Counted from the stretch's first letter, positions 1-9,588 are shown. The stretch is 64,000 bases of DNA from Kitasatospora sp. NA04385 (GCF_013364235.1 NZ_CP054919.1:2716328-2780327), one strand, 5' to 3'. A program made the numbers and translations. The notes: a model not told the origin generated them from the sequence alone.

Positions 1-134
1 GGGTCGGCCGGCCCTCCCCGGGCCCGTCCCCGCGCGGCAGGGACGCTTCCGGCCCGACGTCCGTGCGCCGTACGTCGTGTGCCGTGCGCCGCGCGTCCGT
101 GCGCCCGCCGCCACCGGCGCGTCACGGCGCGCGG

Positions 135-163
135 ACGCCGGTGCCCGTGGCGGGCACCGGCGT
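135..163 (-). terminator. Hairpin terminator of the small downstream gene
   Basis: A perfect 13-bp inverted repeat with a 3-nt loop lies 29 bp past the stop of the 192-410 gene. There is no T-run, as is usual for actinomycete terminators. The rest of 1-191 shows only GC-rich sequence with several copies of a cgtccgtgcgcc-like word and no convincing gene. Confidence 0.6.
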
Positions 164-191
164 TCCGGGTGCGCGGGGCCGGCTCCGGGGG

Positions 192-410
192 TCAGCCCCA
201 GGGGTCGCCCTCGGCGGTCATGTTCGCGGCGGCCTCGCGGTCCTCGCGCTCCTGCCGGATGCGGCGTTCCGCGTCGTCGCGGGCGCGTTCGACCCCGTCC
301 CCGAAGGCGTCCGGGGCCCCGTCGTGGGCGAGTGCGGCGCGTTCGGTCGAGTCGGGCGGCGCGGCGTCCGCCGGGGCCGCCTTGTGGCGGAACCTGTCGA
401 AGATGCCCAT
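192..410 (-). CDS. Small charged hypothetical protein (72 aa)
   Basis: A 72-residue protein starting MGIFDRFRHKAA. The ATG at 410 is preceded by a good GAGGAGGA ribosome site, so it is preferred to a longer upstream start. After the short amphipathic N-terminus the chain is rich in Asp, Glu, Arg and Ala and probably helical (about residues 30-60, with heptad-like Arg/Glu spacing). There is no signal peptide or membrane segment. It resembles short actinobacterial proteins of unknown function, and no function is assigned. It lies downstream of another small acidic protein (499-684) on the same strand, but each has its own ribosome site and strong hairpin, so they are probably separate transcription units. 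Confidence 0.7.
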   Translation of the reverse strand: MGIFDRFRHKAAPADAAPPDSTERAALAHDGAPDAFGDGVERARDDAERRIRQEREDREAAANMTAEGDPWG

Positions 411-452
411 GGTCTCCTCCTCGGGTGGGCGTCCCCCTCCTGCCACGGTACG

Positions 453-491
453 CCGCGTGGGACGGACCCGGTCCGGGTCCGTCCCACGCGG
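453..491 (-). terminator. Very strong hairpin terminator
   Basis: A perfect 18-bp inverted repeat (arms 453-470 and 474-491, 3-nt loop) lies just past the stop of the 499-684 gene and before the 192-410 gene. It should separate the two small genes into different transcripts. Confidence 0.7.
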
Positions 492-498
492 CGGCCGC

Positions 499-684
499 TC
501 AGGAGGACTCGCCCTCCTGCTGCTGGTCGTCCGCGGGCTCCTGGCCGTGCGGCATCGTGCCCTCGGCCTGCTCGCGGGCCTTCTGCTCGGCGTCCTCGGC
601 CTTGGAGCCGTGGTCGCCGAGCGCCGACTTGGCCTGGTCGGCGAGGTCCTTCGCCTTGTCCTTGAACTGGTCGCTCATGCCCAT
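499..684 (-). CDS. Small acidic protein, CsbD-like or Rv0909-antitoxin-like
   Basis: A 61-residue, highly charged helical protein (MGMSDQFKDKAKDLADQAKS then many Glu/Gln/Asp). The N-terminal KDKAKDLADQAKSALG pattern resembles the short amphipathic helices of CsbD-type stress proteins and of the actinobacterial Rv0909/MT0933 antitoxin family, but the match is by eye and either label is tentative. Two ATGs, at 684 and 678, both follow the AGGAGG at about 688-693. The one at 678 has the more usual spacing. No toxin-like partner gene is adjacent, which argues against a classical toxin-antitoxin pair. It is divergent from adhE. Confidence 0.65.
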   Translation of the reverse strand: MGMSDQFKDKAKDLADQAKSALGDHGSKAEDAEQKAREQAEGTMPHGQEPADDQQQEGESS

Positions 685-772
685 GTCTCCTCCTCGGATG
701 TCGCGGACAACGGGCTGCGTCCACCCTCGCACCGGCCCGGACGGGTCGCATCCGGAGCTCCGCCCGTCCGGC

Positions 773-804
773 GCAGGGCCGCAGGGCCGCAGGGCCGCAG
801 GGCA
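773..804. repeat. Four tandem copies of the 8-mer gcagggcc
   Basis: Four head-to-tail copies (the last ends in a instead of c) lie in the divergent spacer between the small acidic gene and adhE. This is a possible slippage-prone tract. No known operator is recognised in it. Confidence 0.75.
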
Positions 805-952
805 CGGCGGAAAGGGCTGTTGGTCCCGGGCCGGGCGCGCCCAACGGCCGTAGCGGCCTCACGCCGTCCGGACGGACAGTGGTGTGGTCAAGCCGGTCCC
901 GGCAGCGCCGCCGGGGCGCCCCGCAGCCGCACCCCCAAGAGGTGAGCGCGCC

Positions 953-3616
953 ATGTCCCGCAGAGAGCCCCCGACCCCCGGCACCACCGGCACCACCGAC
1001 ACCCCCGGCACCGATGCGCAGCAGGAGGCGGCCGCCGTCGACGTGCTGGTCCGCAACGGCCGCACGGCCCTGGCGGAGTACGCCGGTTTCACCCAGGAGC
1101 AGGTGGACCGGATCGTGAAGAAGGCCTCGCTGGCCGCGCTGGCCGCGCACACCCGGCTGGCGGCGCTGGCCGTCGAGGAGACCGGGCGCGGGGTGTTCGA
1201 GGACAAGGCGGTGAAGAACGTCTTCGCCTGCGAGAACGTCACCCACGTGATGGACCGGATGAAGACCGTCGGGGTGGTCTCCCGCGACGAGATCGACGGG
1301 ATCACCGAGATCGCCGAACCGGTGGGCGTGGTCGCGGGCGTGACGCCGGTGACCAACCCGACCTCGACGACGATCTTCAAGGCGCTGATCGCGCTGAAGA
1401 CCCGCAACCCGATCGTGTTCGGCTTCCACCCGGCGGCGCAGCGCTGTTCGGCGGAGGCGGCCCGGATCGTCCGGGACGCGGCGGTCGCGGCGGGCGCCCC
1501 GGCGCACTGCGTGCAGTGGATCGAGCGGCCGTCGACGGCGGCGACCGGCGCGCTGATGAACCACCCCGGCGTCGCGACGATCCTGGCCACCGGCGGCAAC
1601 GCGATGGTGCGGGCGGCCTACTCGTGCGGGAAGCCGGCGCTGGGCGTGGGCGCGGGCAACGTGCCGGCGTACGTGGAGAAGAGCGCGGACCTCAGGCGCG
1701 CGGTGAACGACATCGTGCTGTCGAAGTCCTTCGACAACGGGATGATCTGCGCCTCCGAGCAGGCGGTGATCCTGGACGCCGAGGTGTACGACGCGGCGCT
1801 GGCGGAGTTCCGGAAGCTGAAGGCGCACCTGGCGACGCCGGAGCAGAAGGCGCTGCTGGAGCGGTACGTGTTCGGGGTCGGCGAGGGAACGGACTGCGCG
1901 GGCGCGCGGCTGAACGCCGAGGTGGTCGGGCGGTCGGCGCCGGAGATCGCCGCGGCGGCGGGTTTCGAGGTCCCGGCCGACACCTCGGTCGTCCTGGCCG
2001 AGGTCGGCGAGGTGGGCGAGGCGGAGCCGCTGACCCGGGAGAAGCTGTGCCCGGTGCTGGCGGTGCTGCGGGCCGACGGCCGCGCGCAGGGCCTGGAACT
2101 GGCCGCGCGGATGGTGGAGTTCAACGGCCTGGGGCACTCGGCGGCGGTGCACACCGAGGACGCGGCGTTCGCCGAGGAGTTCGGCACGGCGGTGAAGGCC
2201 TGCCGGATCATCTGGAACGCGCCGAGCTCGCAGGGCGGCATCGGCGACGTCTACAACGCGTTCATGCCCTCGCTGACCCTGGGCTGCGGCAGTTACGGCC
2301 ACAACTCGGTGTCGGGCAACGTCTCGGCGCTGAACCTGGTCAACATCAAGCGGATCGGGCGGCGCAACACCAACATGCAGTGGTTCAAGGTCCCGCCGAA
2401 GATCTTCTTCGAGCGCAACTCGATCACGTACCTGACCGACATGCGCGGCGCCCGCAGGGTCGTCGTGGTGACGGACCGGACGATGGTGGAGATCGGGCAC
2501 CTGGACCGGATCCGGGACGTGCTGTCGCGGCGCACCGAGCCGGTCGAGGTGCGGGTGGTGGACTTCGTGGAGCCCAACCCGAGCATCGCCACGGTGGAGC
2601 GGGGCGCGGAGCTGATGCGCGACTTCCGGCCGGACACCATCGTGGCCCTGGGCGGCGGTTCGCCGATGGACGCGGCCAAGGTGATGTGGCTGATGTACGA
2701 GCACCCGGAGGTCGAGTTCGCGGACCTGAAGGAGAAGTTCTTCGACATCCGCAAGCGCGCCTTCGCCTTCCCGGACCTGGGCGAGAAGGCCAAGCTGGTG
2801 TGCGTCCCGACCACCTCGGGCACCGGCAGCGAGGTGACCCCGTTCGCGGTGATCACCGACCCGGAGAGCGGCCAGAAGTACCCGCTGGCGGACTACGCGC
2901 TGACCCCGACGGTGGCGATCGTCGACCCGGCGCTGACCACCGACCTGCCGAGGGCGGTGACGGCGGACTCCGGCTTCGACGCGCTGACCCACTGCATCGA
3001 GGCGTACGTGTCGGTGTACGCCAACGACTTCACCGACGGCCTGGCGCTGCAGGGGATCCGGCTGATCTTCGAGAACCTGGAGGCGGCGGTCGTCGACGGG
3101 CCGAACGCGCCGGTGGCGCGGGAGAAGATGCACAACGCGGGCACGATCGCGGGCATGGCGTTCGGCTCGGCCTTCCTGGGCGTGGTGCACGCGATGGCGC
3201 ACACCCTGGGCGCGACCTTCCACGTGGCGCACGGGCGCACCAACGCGCTGCTGCTGCCGCACGTGATCCGCTACAACGGGTCGGCGCCGGGCAAGGTGAC
3301 CAGCTGGCCGAAGTACCGCAGCTACGTGGCCCCGGAGCGCTACCGGCAGATCGCCCGGACGCTGGGCCTGCCCGCCGGGACGCCGGAGCAGGGCGTGGCG
3401 TCGCTGGCCGCGGCGGTCGAGGAGCTGCGCGACCGGGCGGGCATCCCGCGCTCCTTCAAGGAGGCCGGGGTGGACGAGGCGGCCTTCCTGGCGGCGCTGC
3501 CGCAGCAGGCGATGAACGCCTACGAGGACCAGTGCGCGCCGGCCAACCCGCGGATGCCGATGCTGGCCGACATGCAGCGGCTGATGACCCGGGCCTACTA
3601 CGGCGAACAGAACTGA
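953..3616 (+). CDS. adhE: Bifunctional acetaldehyde-CoA/alcohol dehydrogenase AdhE
   Basis: Reduces acetyl-CoA to acetaldehyde and then ethanol with two NADH, regenerating NAD+ in fermentation. The 887-aa length matches the two-domain AdhE family. The N-terminal CoA-acylating aldehyde dehydrogenase domain (about 30-470) has the catalytic Cys266 in NGMICASEQ. The C-terminal iron-dependent alcohol dehydrogenase domain (from about 480) has the GGGSPMDAAK nucleotide motif near 567 and metal-ligand histidines in THCIEAY and in the stretch HAMAHTLGATFHVAHG near 750. The ATG at 953 follows AAGAGGTGAG; an upstream in-frame start is less likely. The first 20 residues are a Pro/Thr-rich extension. It is the first gene of an operon with pflB (15-bp gap) and pflA, a mixed-acid arrangement. 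No Rex or Fnr site could be identified in the 685-952 spacer. Confidence 0.95.
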   Translation: MSRREPPTPGTTGTTDTPGTDAQQEAAAVDVLVRNGRTALAEYAGFTQEQVDRIVKKASLAALAAHTRLAALAVEETGRGVFEDKAVKNVFACENVTHVMDRMKTVGVVSRDEIDGITEIAEPVGVVAGVTPVTNPTSTTIFKALIALKTRNPIVFGFHPAAQRCSAEAARIVRDAAVAAGAPAHCVQWIERPSTAATGALMNHPGVATILATGGNAMVRAAYSCGKPALGVGAGNVPAYVEKSADLRRAVNDIVLSKSFDNGMICASEQAVILDAEVYDAALAEFRKLKAHLATPEQKALLERYVFGVGEGTDCAGARLNAEVVGRSAPEIAAAAGFEVPADTSVVLAEVGEVGEAEPLTREKLCPVLAVLRADGRAQGLELAARMVEFNGLGHSAAVHTEDAAFAEEFGTAVKACRIIWNAPSSQGGIGDVYNAFMPSLTLGCGSYGHNSVSGNVSALNLVNIKRIGRRNTNMQWFKVPPKIFFERNSITYLTDMRGARRVVVVTDRTMVEIGHLDRIRDVLSRRTEPVEVRVVDFVEPNPSIATVERGAELMRDFRPDTIVALGGGSPMDAAKVMWLMYEHPEVEFADLKEKFFDIRKRAFAFPDLGEKAKLVCVPTTSGTGSEVTPFAVITDPESGQKYPLADYALTPTVAIVDPALTTDLPRAVTADSGFDALTHCIEAYVSVYANDFTDGLALQGIRLIFENLEAAVVDGPNAPVAREKMHNAGTIAGMAFGSAFLGVVHAMAHTLGATFHVAHGRTNALLLPHVIRYNGSAPGKVTSWPKYRSYVAPERYRQIARTLGLPAGTPEQGVASLAAAVEELRDRAGIPRSFKEAGVDEAAFLAALPQQAMNAYEDQCAPANPRMPMLADMQRLMTRAYYGEQN

Positions 3617-3631
3617 GAAGGGACACCCGAG

Positions 3632-5911
3632 ATGACCACCTCGCAGCAGCGGCAGCACCCGGAGCGCACCCGGAGCGGTGCCTGGGACGGCTTCAAGGGC
3701 GGCCTGTGGCGGGACGCGATCGACGTCCGCGACTTCATCCAGCAGAACTACACCCCGTACGAGGGCGACGGCGCCTTCCTGGCCGGTCCGACCGAGCGGA
3801 CCTCGGCCCTCTGGCGGAGGATCGCCGCGCTGTTCCCCGAGGAGCGCGCCAAGGGCGTCCTGGACGTCTCGTACGACACCCCGTCGACCATCACCGCGCA
3901 CGCCCCCGGGTACGTCGACCGGGAGAACGAGCTGATCGTCGGCCTGCAGACCGACGCCCCGCTGAAGCGGGCGATCATGCCCAACGGCGGCTGGCGGATG
4001 GTCGCGGGCGCGCTGGAGACCTACGGGTACCCGGTCGACCCGGAGCTGGAGAAGGTCTTCACGGTCCACCGCAAGACCCACAACGCGGGCGTCTTCGACG
4101 CCTACACCCCCGCGATCCGGGCCGCCCGCAAGGCCGGCGTCGTCACCGGCCTGCCGGACGCGTACGGGCGCGGCCGGATCATCGGCGACTACCGGCGGGT
4201 CGCCCTGTACGGCGTGGACCGGCTGATCGCCGCCAAGCGGGAGGAGAAGGCGTCCCTGGACGCCGCGCCCGCCGACCCGCGCGCGCTGGAGGAGACCATC
4301 CGGGAGCGCGAGGAGATCGCCGAGCAGATCCGCGCCCTGGGCGAGCTGAAGACGATGGCCGCGAGCTACGGGCACGACGTCTCGGGGCCCGCGCGGGACG
4401 CCCGGGAGGCGGTCCAGTGGCTGTACTTCGCCTACCTGGCGGCCGTGAAGGAGCAGAACGGCGCGGCCATGTCGCTCGGCCGGACCTCGACCTTCCTGGA
4501 CGTCTACCTGCAGCGGGACGTCGACGCGGGCGTGCTGACCGAGGAGCGGGCCCAGGAGCTGGTCGACGACTTCGTCATCAAGCTGCGGATCGTCCGCTTC
4601 CTGCGCACCCCCGAGTACGACGAGCTGTTCTCCGGCGACCCGACCTGGGTCACCGAGTCGATCGGCGGCATCGGCGCGGACGGCCGCCCGCTGGTCACCC
4701 GCACCTCGTTCCGCTACCTGCAGACGCTGTACAACCTGGGCCCGGCGCCGGAGCCGAACATGACGGTGTTCTGGTCGCCGAGGCTCCCGCGGGGCTTCAA
4801 GGAGTTCTGCGCGCGGGTGTCGATCGACACCTCCAGCGTGCAGTACGAGTCGGACGAGCTGATGCGCCCGCGCTTCGGCGACGACACCGCGATCGCCTGC
4901 TGCGTCTCCGCCATGGAGGTCGGCAAGCAGATGCAGTTCTTCGGCGCCCGGGTCAACCTCGCCAAGACGCTGCTCTACGCGATCAACGGCGGCCGGGACG
5001 AGAAGTCCGGCGAGCAGGTCGGCCCGGCCACCGGGGCGATCGAGTCCGAGGTGCTGGACTACGACGAGGTGCTGGCCCGCTTCGACCAGCAGCTGGAGTG
5101 GCTGGCCGAGACGTACGTGCACGCGCTGAACGTCATCCACTACATGCACGACAAGTACGCCTACGAGCGCCTGGAGATGGCGCTGCACGACCGGGCGGTG
5201 CGCCGCACCATGGCCTGCGGCATCGCCGGGCTGTCGGTGGCCGCGGACTCGCTCTCGGCGATCAGGTACGCGAAGGTCCGCCCGGTGCGCGACGGGAGCG
5301 GCCTCGCGGTGGACTACGAGGTGGAGGGCGAGTACCCGGCGTACGGCAACAACGACGACCGGGCCGACGAGCTGGCGGTCCGGCTGGTCGAGGAGTTCAT
5401 GGGGAAGGTGCGCAAGCACCCGACCTACCGGGGCGCCGAGCACACCCAGTCGGTGCTGACCATCACCTCGAACGTGGTGTACGGCAAGAAGACCGGCGCC
5501 ACCCCGGACGGCCGGCGGGCCGGGCAGCCGTTCTCGCCCGGCGCCAACCCGATGAACGGGCGCGACACCCACGGGTACGTGGCCAGTTCGCTGTCGGTGG
5601 CCAAGCTGCCGTACGACGCGGCCGAGGACGGCATCTCGCTGACCAACACCGTCACGCCCGACGCGCTGGGCCGCACCCCCGAGGAGCGGGTGCGCAACCT
5701 GGCGGGCGTGCTGGACGGGTACACGGCCGTCGGCGGGTTCCACATGAACGTCAACGTGCTGGACCGGGAGACCCTGCTCGACGCGATGGAGCACCCCGAG
5801 CAGTACCCGCAGCTGACCATCCGGGTCAGCGGCTACGCGGTCAACTTCGTCCGGCTGACCAGGGAACAGCAGCTCGACGTCGTCAACCGCACCTTCCACG
5901 GCTCGCTCTGA
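3632..5911 (+). CDS. pflB: Pyruvate formate-lyase (formate C-acetyltransferase)
   Basis: Cleaves pyruvate with CoA to acetyl-CoA and formate by a glycyl-radical mechanism in the cytoplasm. The 759-aa length equals that of the classical enterobacterial enzyme. The adjacent catalytic cysteines are visible at 423-424 ([11 protein letters not shown]) and the radical-bearing glycine at 734 in the C-terminal VSGYAVNF motif. Both are needed for activity, so the gene looks functional rather than a PFL-like diol dehydratase. A GGGACAC-type ribosome site precedes the ATG. It lies 15 bp after adhE and 32 bp before its activase gene. The radical form is destroyed by oxygen, so activity implies anoxic niches. 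Confidence 0.96.
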   Translation: MTTSQQRQHPERTRSGAWDGFKGGLWRDAIDVRDFIQQNYTPYEGDGAFLAGPTERTSALWRRIAALFPEERAKGVLDVSYDTPSTITAHAPGYVDRENELIVGLQTDAPLKRAIMPNGGWRMVAGALETYGYPVDPELEKVFTVHRKTHNAGVFDAYTPAIRAARKAGVVTGLPDAYGRGRIIGDYRRVALYGVDRLIAAKREEKASLDAAPADPRALEETIREREEIAEQIRALGELKTMAASYGHDVSGPARDAREAVQWLYFAYLAAVKEQNGAAMSLGRTSTFLDVYLQRDVDAGVLTEERAQELVDDFVIKLRIVRFLRTPEYDELFSGDPTWVTESIGGIGADGRPLVTRTSFRYLQTLYNLGPAPEPNMTVFWSPRLPRGFKEFCARVSIDTSSVQYESDELMRPRFGDDTAIACCVSAMEVGKQMQFFGARVNLAKTLLYAINGGRDEKSGEQVGPATGAIESEVLDYDEVLARFDQQLEWLAETYVHALNVIHYMHDKYAYERLEMALHDRAVRRTMACGIAGLSVAADSLSAIRYAKVRPVRDGSGLAVDYEVEGEYPAYGNNDDRADELAVRLVEEFMGKVRKHPTYRGAEHTQSVLTITSNVVYGKKTGATPDGRRAGQPFSPGANPMNGRDTHGYVASSLSVAKLPYDAAEDGISLTNTVTPDALGRTPEERVRNLAGVLDGYTAVGGFHMNVNVLDRETLLDAMEHPEQYPQLTIRVSGYAVNFVRLTREQQLDVVNRTFHGSL

Positions 5912-5943
5912 GCGCCCGCCGACGGACCCCAGGAGGCACCGCC

Positions 5944-6714
5944 ATGACCGTCCTGCTCCCCGCCGAACTCCCGGTGGGCCCGGCCGCCGGCGGGTCGGTG
6001 CACTCCTGGGACCTGTCGACCGGCGTGGACGGCCCGGGCACCCGGTTCGTGGTGTTCCTCGCCGGGTGCCCGCTGAACTGCCTGTACTGCCACAACCCCG
6101 ACACCATGCGGATGGGCAACGGCAGGCGCACCGGCGCGGACCAGGTGGTCGCGGAGGCGGCCAAGTGCACCGCGTTCCTGCACGCGGCGGGCGGCGGCGC
6201 CACCGTCAGCGGCGGCGAGCCGCTGCTCCAGCCCGACTTCAGCGGCGAGCTGTTCCACCGCTTCAAGCACGAACTCGGCCTGCACACCGCGCTCGACACC
6301 TCGGGCTTCCTCGGCGCCCGGGCGAGCGACGCGCTGCTCGCCGACGTCGACCTGGTGCTGCTGGACGTCAAGTCCTGGGACCGCGGCCTGTACCGGAAGG
6401 TCACCGGGCAGCGGCTCGACCCGACGCTGGACTTCGCCCGCCGGCTGGCCGACCTCGGCAAGGAGGTGTGGGTGCGCTTCGTGCTGGTGCCCGGCCTGAC
6501 CGACCCGGCCGACAACGTCGACGGGGTGGCCGCGTTCGCCGCCTCGCTGGGCAACGTCTCCCGGGTCGACGTGCTGCCCTTCCACAAGCTGGGGGCGGCC
6601 AAGTGGGCGGCGCTGGGCCGGGAGTTCGTCCTCGCCGGCACCCCCGTCCCCACCCCGGAGCAGGTGCGGGCCGCGCGCGACGCCTTCGCCGCGCACGGCC
6701 TGCACGCCGTCTGA
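5944..6714 (+). CDS. pflA: Pyruvate formate-lyase activating enzyme (radical SAM)
   Basis: A 256-aa radical-SAM enzyme that installs the glycyl radical on PflB. The CX3CX2C iron-sulfur motif is at Cys42, Cys46 and Cys49 (CPLNCLYCHNPD), followed by the GGEP motif in SGGEPLLQ. The length is close to the E. coli enzyme (246 aa). The ATG at 5944 has an upstream AGGAGG at about 5931-5936 with ideal spacing. It is the last gene of the adhE-pflB-pflA operon and converges on the phospholipase gene with only 16 bp between the two stops. Confidence 0.95.
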   Translation: MTVLLPAELPVGPAAGGSVHSWDLSTGVDGPGTRFVVFLAGCPLNCLYCHNPDTMRMGNGRRTGADQVVAEAAKCTAFLHAAGGGATVSGGEPLLQPDFSGELFHRFKHELGLHTALDTSGFLGARASDALLADVDLVLLDVKSWDRGLYRKVTGQRLDPTLDFARRLADLGKEVWVRFVLVPGLTDPADNVDGVAAFAASLGNVSRVDVLPFHKLGAAKWAALGREFVLAGTPVPTPEQVRAARDAFAAHGLHAV

Positions 6715-6730
6715 CCCGCCGTCCGCCCGG

Positions 6731-8782
6731 TCAGCCGGAGACCGACGCCGCGCCGGTCTCCAGGTGGCCGGTGAACCGCTGCGACCAGCTCGCGTCCCCG
6801 CTGACCGTCACCGTGAAGTCGTACCAGCCGTTGCTGTACGCCACCGCGTTGAAGTAGTCGCGGGTGCTCGCGCCCGCCGCGACGGCGTACGTCCACGGGC
6901 CGTCGGTGCGGTAGTTGTTCGAGGTGACGGTGAACGTCACCGCCGAGCCGCCGGTGTTGGCCAGCTCGAACCAGAGCGCGAGCCTGCCGGTGTCCGGCGC
7001 GGGCGCGTACGTCGCGGTGACGGCCGCGTTCTTGCCGGAGGCGGTGGTGTCGCCGGTGAAGCGGCGCAGGAAGCGGTTCGGGCCGACCACCGTCAGGTCG
7101 TACTTGCCCGCGCCGTAGCCGGTGCCGCAGTTGAAGAAGTCGCTGGTCGCCCCGGCCGGGTCCACCGTGTACTGCCACGGGCCGCCGGAGCGGTAGGCGT
7201 TGGCGTACGCGGCGAAGTGGCTGGTCGCGCCGCCCTGGTTGGCCATCGCGATCCACACCTTCGCCACCCCGCCGGAGCCGAACTCCAGGTGGTCCAGGTT
7301 GGCCACCGGCTGGTACGGCAGCGCCCGGGCCGGGCGGGTGCCCGGCTCCTGCACCGGCAGCTGGTTGTTCACCGGCGCCGGGTTGGGCAGCGGGCCGCAG
7401 GCGGCCAGGCCGATGGTCTGCGAGGTGTCCGGCAGCGCGGGCATCCCGTACACCGGGTGGGCGAAGTCGAACATGCCGGTCAGGTCGCCGGTGACCTTCC
7501 GCCGCCAGGCCGAGATGTTCGGGCAGGTCGCGGGCTTGCCGAGGGCGGCCGTCCACCGCTCCAGGAAGCGCAGCACCGAGGTGTGGTCGGAGGTCTCCGA
7601 GGAGACCCAGCCGCCGCGGCTCCACGGCGAGACGGCGATCATCGGGACGCGGAAGCCCAGGCCGATGTTGGTGCCGTTGTAGAACTCGCCCGCGGTGCCG
7701 GCCGGAGCGACCGGCGGCGGGACGTGGTCGAAGAAGCCGTCGTTCTCGTCGTAGTTGAGGAACAGGATCGTGGAGTCGAACACCGCCGGGTCGGCGTTCA
7801 GCGCGTCCAGCACGTTGTGCACGAAGTGCGCGCCGTCGGCCGGGGTGGCGTACGGGTGCTCCGAGGACGCCTGGTCCGGCACGATCCAGGACACCTGGGG
7901 CAGCGTCCCGGCCAGCACGTCCGCCTTGATCGCGGCGACGATGTCGTCCGGCGTCCGCCCGGTCACCTTCGGCACCGAGCCCATGCCCTTGACCGCGAGC
8001 GGGCTGCCCGCCGGGGCCGAGGAGAACCGGGTGAAGTACGCCAGCGCGTTGTCGCCGTAGTTGTCGGCGGCGTTCTGGTAGACCTTCCAGCTGACCCCGG
8101 CCGCCTCCAGCGCCTCCGCGTACGTCTGCCACTTCAGGCCGGACTCGTCGCCGCCGTCGTACGCCGGGCCGCCCGCCGTGCCCGCCGGGTCGATCTGGCC
8201 GGACCAGTGGTAGGTGCGGTTCGGGCCGGTCGCCGAGATCACCGAGCAGTGGTAGGCGTCGTTGACCGTCCAGTTGTCGGCCAGCGCGTAGTGGAACGGG
8301 ATGTCGGCGCGGGTCAGGTAGCCCAGGGTGCGGACGTTGCCCTTCGCGGCCACCCAGGAGTCCATCTTCCCGCCGTTCCACGCCTTGTGCTGGTCGCTCC
8401 AGCCGTGCGCGAGGTCGCCGTTGCACTGCGCCAGCCGCTCCGGGTCGGCGCCGCCGGCCGGCTTGGTCGCCGAGAACTGCCACGGGTACTGCCGGCTCAG
8501 CGCGTTCGGCTGGTTGAAGACGCTGTAGCCGCCGGACAGTTGGATGGTCGCCCGGTCGGCGAAGCCGCGCACGCCCTTCAGCATCCCGAAGTAGTGGTCG
8601 AAGCTGCGGTTCTCCTGCATCAGGATCACGATGTGCTTGGCGTCCGCGAGCGTCCCGGTCGCCCCCGCGGCGGCCGCGGCGGCGGGCGACGCGCCCGCCC
8701 CCACCGCCGTCCCCGCGACGGCCGCCCCGGCCGCCGCGCTCGCCGACCACGCCATGAACTTCCTACGACTCAGCTCGGCCAC
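6731..8782 (-). CDS. Tat-exported phosphocholine-type phospholipase C
   Basis: A 683-aa secreted phosphoesterase that hydrolyses phosphatidylcholine or sphingomyelin-type head groups. A twin-arginine signal (SRRKFMAW, residues 5-12) is followed by an Ala-rich hydrophobic segment. The catalytic family signature ENRSFDHYFG (residues 57-66) is the metal/nucleophile region of the acid-phosphatase-like phospholipase C family. Two C-terminal beta-sandwich repeats (about 475-680, with repeated FEL/WFELAN and GPW-Y motifs) match the domain pair usual in this family. The GTG at 8782 was chosen because it places the RR motif near the N-terminus. Phosphate control would be expected from the family, but no PHO box could be confirmed. 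Confidence 0.88.
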   Translation of the reverse strand: MAELSRRKFMAWSASAAAGAAVAGTAVGAGASPAAAAAAGATGTLADAKHIVILMQENRSFDHYFGMLKGVRGFADRATIQLSGGYSVFNQPNALSRQYPWQFSATKPAGGADPERLAQCNGDLAHGWSDQHKAWNGGKMDSWVAAKGNVRTLGYLTRADIPFHYALADNWTVNDAYHCSVISATGPNRTYHWSGQIDPAGTAGGPAYDGGDESGLKWQTYAEALEAAGVSWKVYQNAADNYGDNALAYFTRFSSAPAGSPLAVKGMGSVPKVTGRTPDDIVAAIKADVLAGTLPQVSWIVPDQASSEHPYATPADGAHFVHNVLDALNADPAVFDSTILFLNYDENDGFFDHVPPPVAPAGTAGEFYNGTNIGLGFRVPMIAVSPWSRGGWVSSETSDHTSVLRFLERWTAALGKPATCPNISAWRRKVTGDLTGMFDFAHPVYGMPALPDTSQTIGLAACGPLPNPAPVNNQLPVQEPGTRPARALPYQPVANLDHLEFGSGGVAKVWIAMANQGGATSHFAAYANAYRSGGPWQYTVDPAGATSDFFNCGTGYGAGKYDLTVVGPNRFLRRFTGDTTASGKNAAVTATYAPAPDTGRLALWFELANTGGSAVTFTVTSNNYRTDGPWTYAVAAGASTRDYFNAVAYSNGWYDFTVTVSGDASWSQRFTGHLETGAASVSG

Positions 8783-8950
8783 TTCGACCCGCCCGTCCCC
8801 TCGGCTGCTGGTGATGTTGTCCAGACACCTTCGTGCCGGACGCCGAGCATCCTCACCCGGGACGGGCCGCCGGGTCATGCCCCGGAGCAAGGATTGGCGG
8901 ATTGTTCACCGACCGCGGAAACGACGGCCGGCAGGTGAACGGCGGCTCCT

Positions 8951-9586
8951 TCAGCCCCGCACGGTGATCCCCAGCGCCTGGGCGAACTGCGGGGCGAGGT
9001 CGAGCAGTTGGGTCGTCGAGATGAGCGCGCCGCGCAGCCCGAGGTGCCCGTCGGGCAGGCCCAGGGCGGCGGCGGTGCGCAGGTCCGCGTTCTTCAGGGC
9101 GGCGCCGCGCAGGCGGACTCCGTCCAGCGTGCTGCCGGGGAAGGAGACGTCGGTGAGCTTGGCGTCGGAGAGGTCGACGTCCCGCAGCAGGCAGTCCTCG
9201 AAGACCACGTCGCGCAGCACCGCGCCGCGCAGGTTGACCGCCTCCAGCTTGCACTGCCGGAACACCGTGCGGCGGATCGCCGAGCCGTACGCCGAGACGC
9301 CCGCGAGCACGCTGGCCTCGACCTCGCCGTCCTGCCACTCGCTCTCCGCGAGGTCGACACCGACCATCCGCGCGCCCTGCACCCACACCTCGTTGAACCC
9401 GGCCCGGCGCAGCTTCGCCTCCTCGACCCGCACGCCGGTGAACGCGCACTCCAGGAAGTGCGCGCCGCCGAACTGCCCGGTCAGCGCCAGGTCGTCGAAG
9501 TGCACGGTGTCGTAGCGGCCGTCGGGGCGCAGCGGGCCGGTGTGCCGCTGCAGCAGGTGGGCGTACGGGAGGTCTTCGAGGCGCAC
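8951..9586 (-). CDS. Pentapeptide-repeat protein
   Basis: A 211-aa protein with about 20 tandem pentapeptides of the A(D/N)LXX type, for example in NLRGAVLRDVVFEDCLLRDV and DLSDAKLTDVSF. These should fold into a right-handed quadrilateral beta helix. There is no signal peptide, so it is probably cytoplasmic. The GTG start at 9586 lies 2 bp after the stop of the LtrA-family gene with a GGAG site inside that gene, so the two are almost certainly co-transcribed and translationally coupled. Some relatives (MfpA/Qnr) mimic DNA and protect gyrase. Nothing in this sequence decides that role. Confidence 0.85.
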   Translation of the reverse strand: MRLEDLPYAHLLQRHTGPLRPDGRYDTVHFDDLALTGQFGGAHFLECAFTGVRVEEAKLRRAGFNEVWVQGARMVGVDLAESEWQDGEVEASVLAGVSAYGSAIRRTVFRQCKLEAVNLRGAVLRDVVFEDCLLRDVDLSDAKLTDVSFPGSTLDGVRLRGAALKNADLRTAAALGLPDGHLGLRGALISTTQLLDLAPQFAQALGITVRG

Positions 9587-9588
9587 GG

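Noticed and set aside
499..684. Toxin-antitoxin pair with the 192-410 gene
   Set aside because: The two small genes have separate ribosome sites and an 18-bp terminator between them, and neither resembles a toxin.
218..5899. Open frame of about 1890 codons on the minus strand across the fermentation operon
   Set aside because: It is antisense to adhE/pflB with Arg/Val/Gly/His-rich composition typical of shadow frames in GC-rich DNA, and AdhE/PflB motifs on the plus strand are unambiguous.
1516..5943. Long plus-strand frame leading into pflA
   Set aside because: The part before 5944 is a shifted shadow of adhE and pflB. Only the pflA portion has motifs and a ribosome site.
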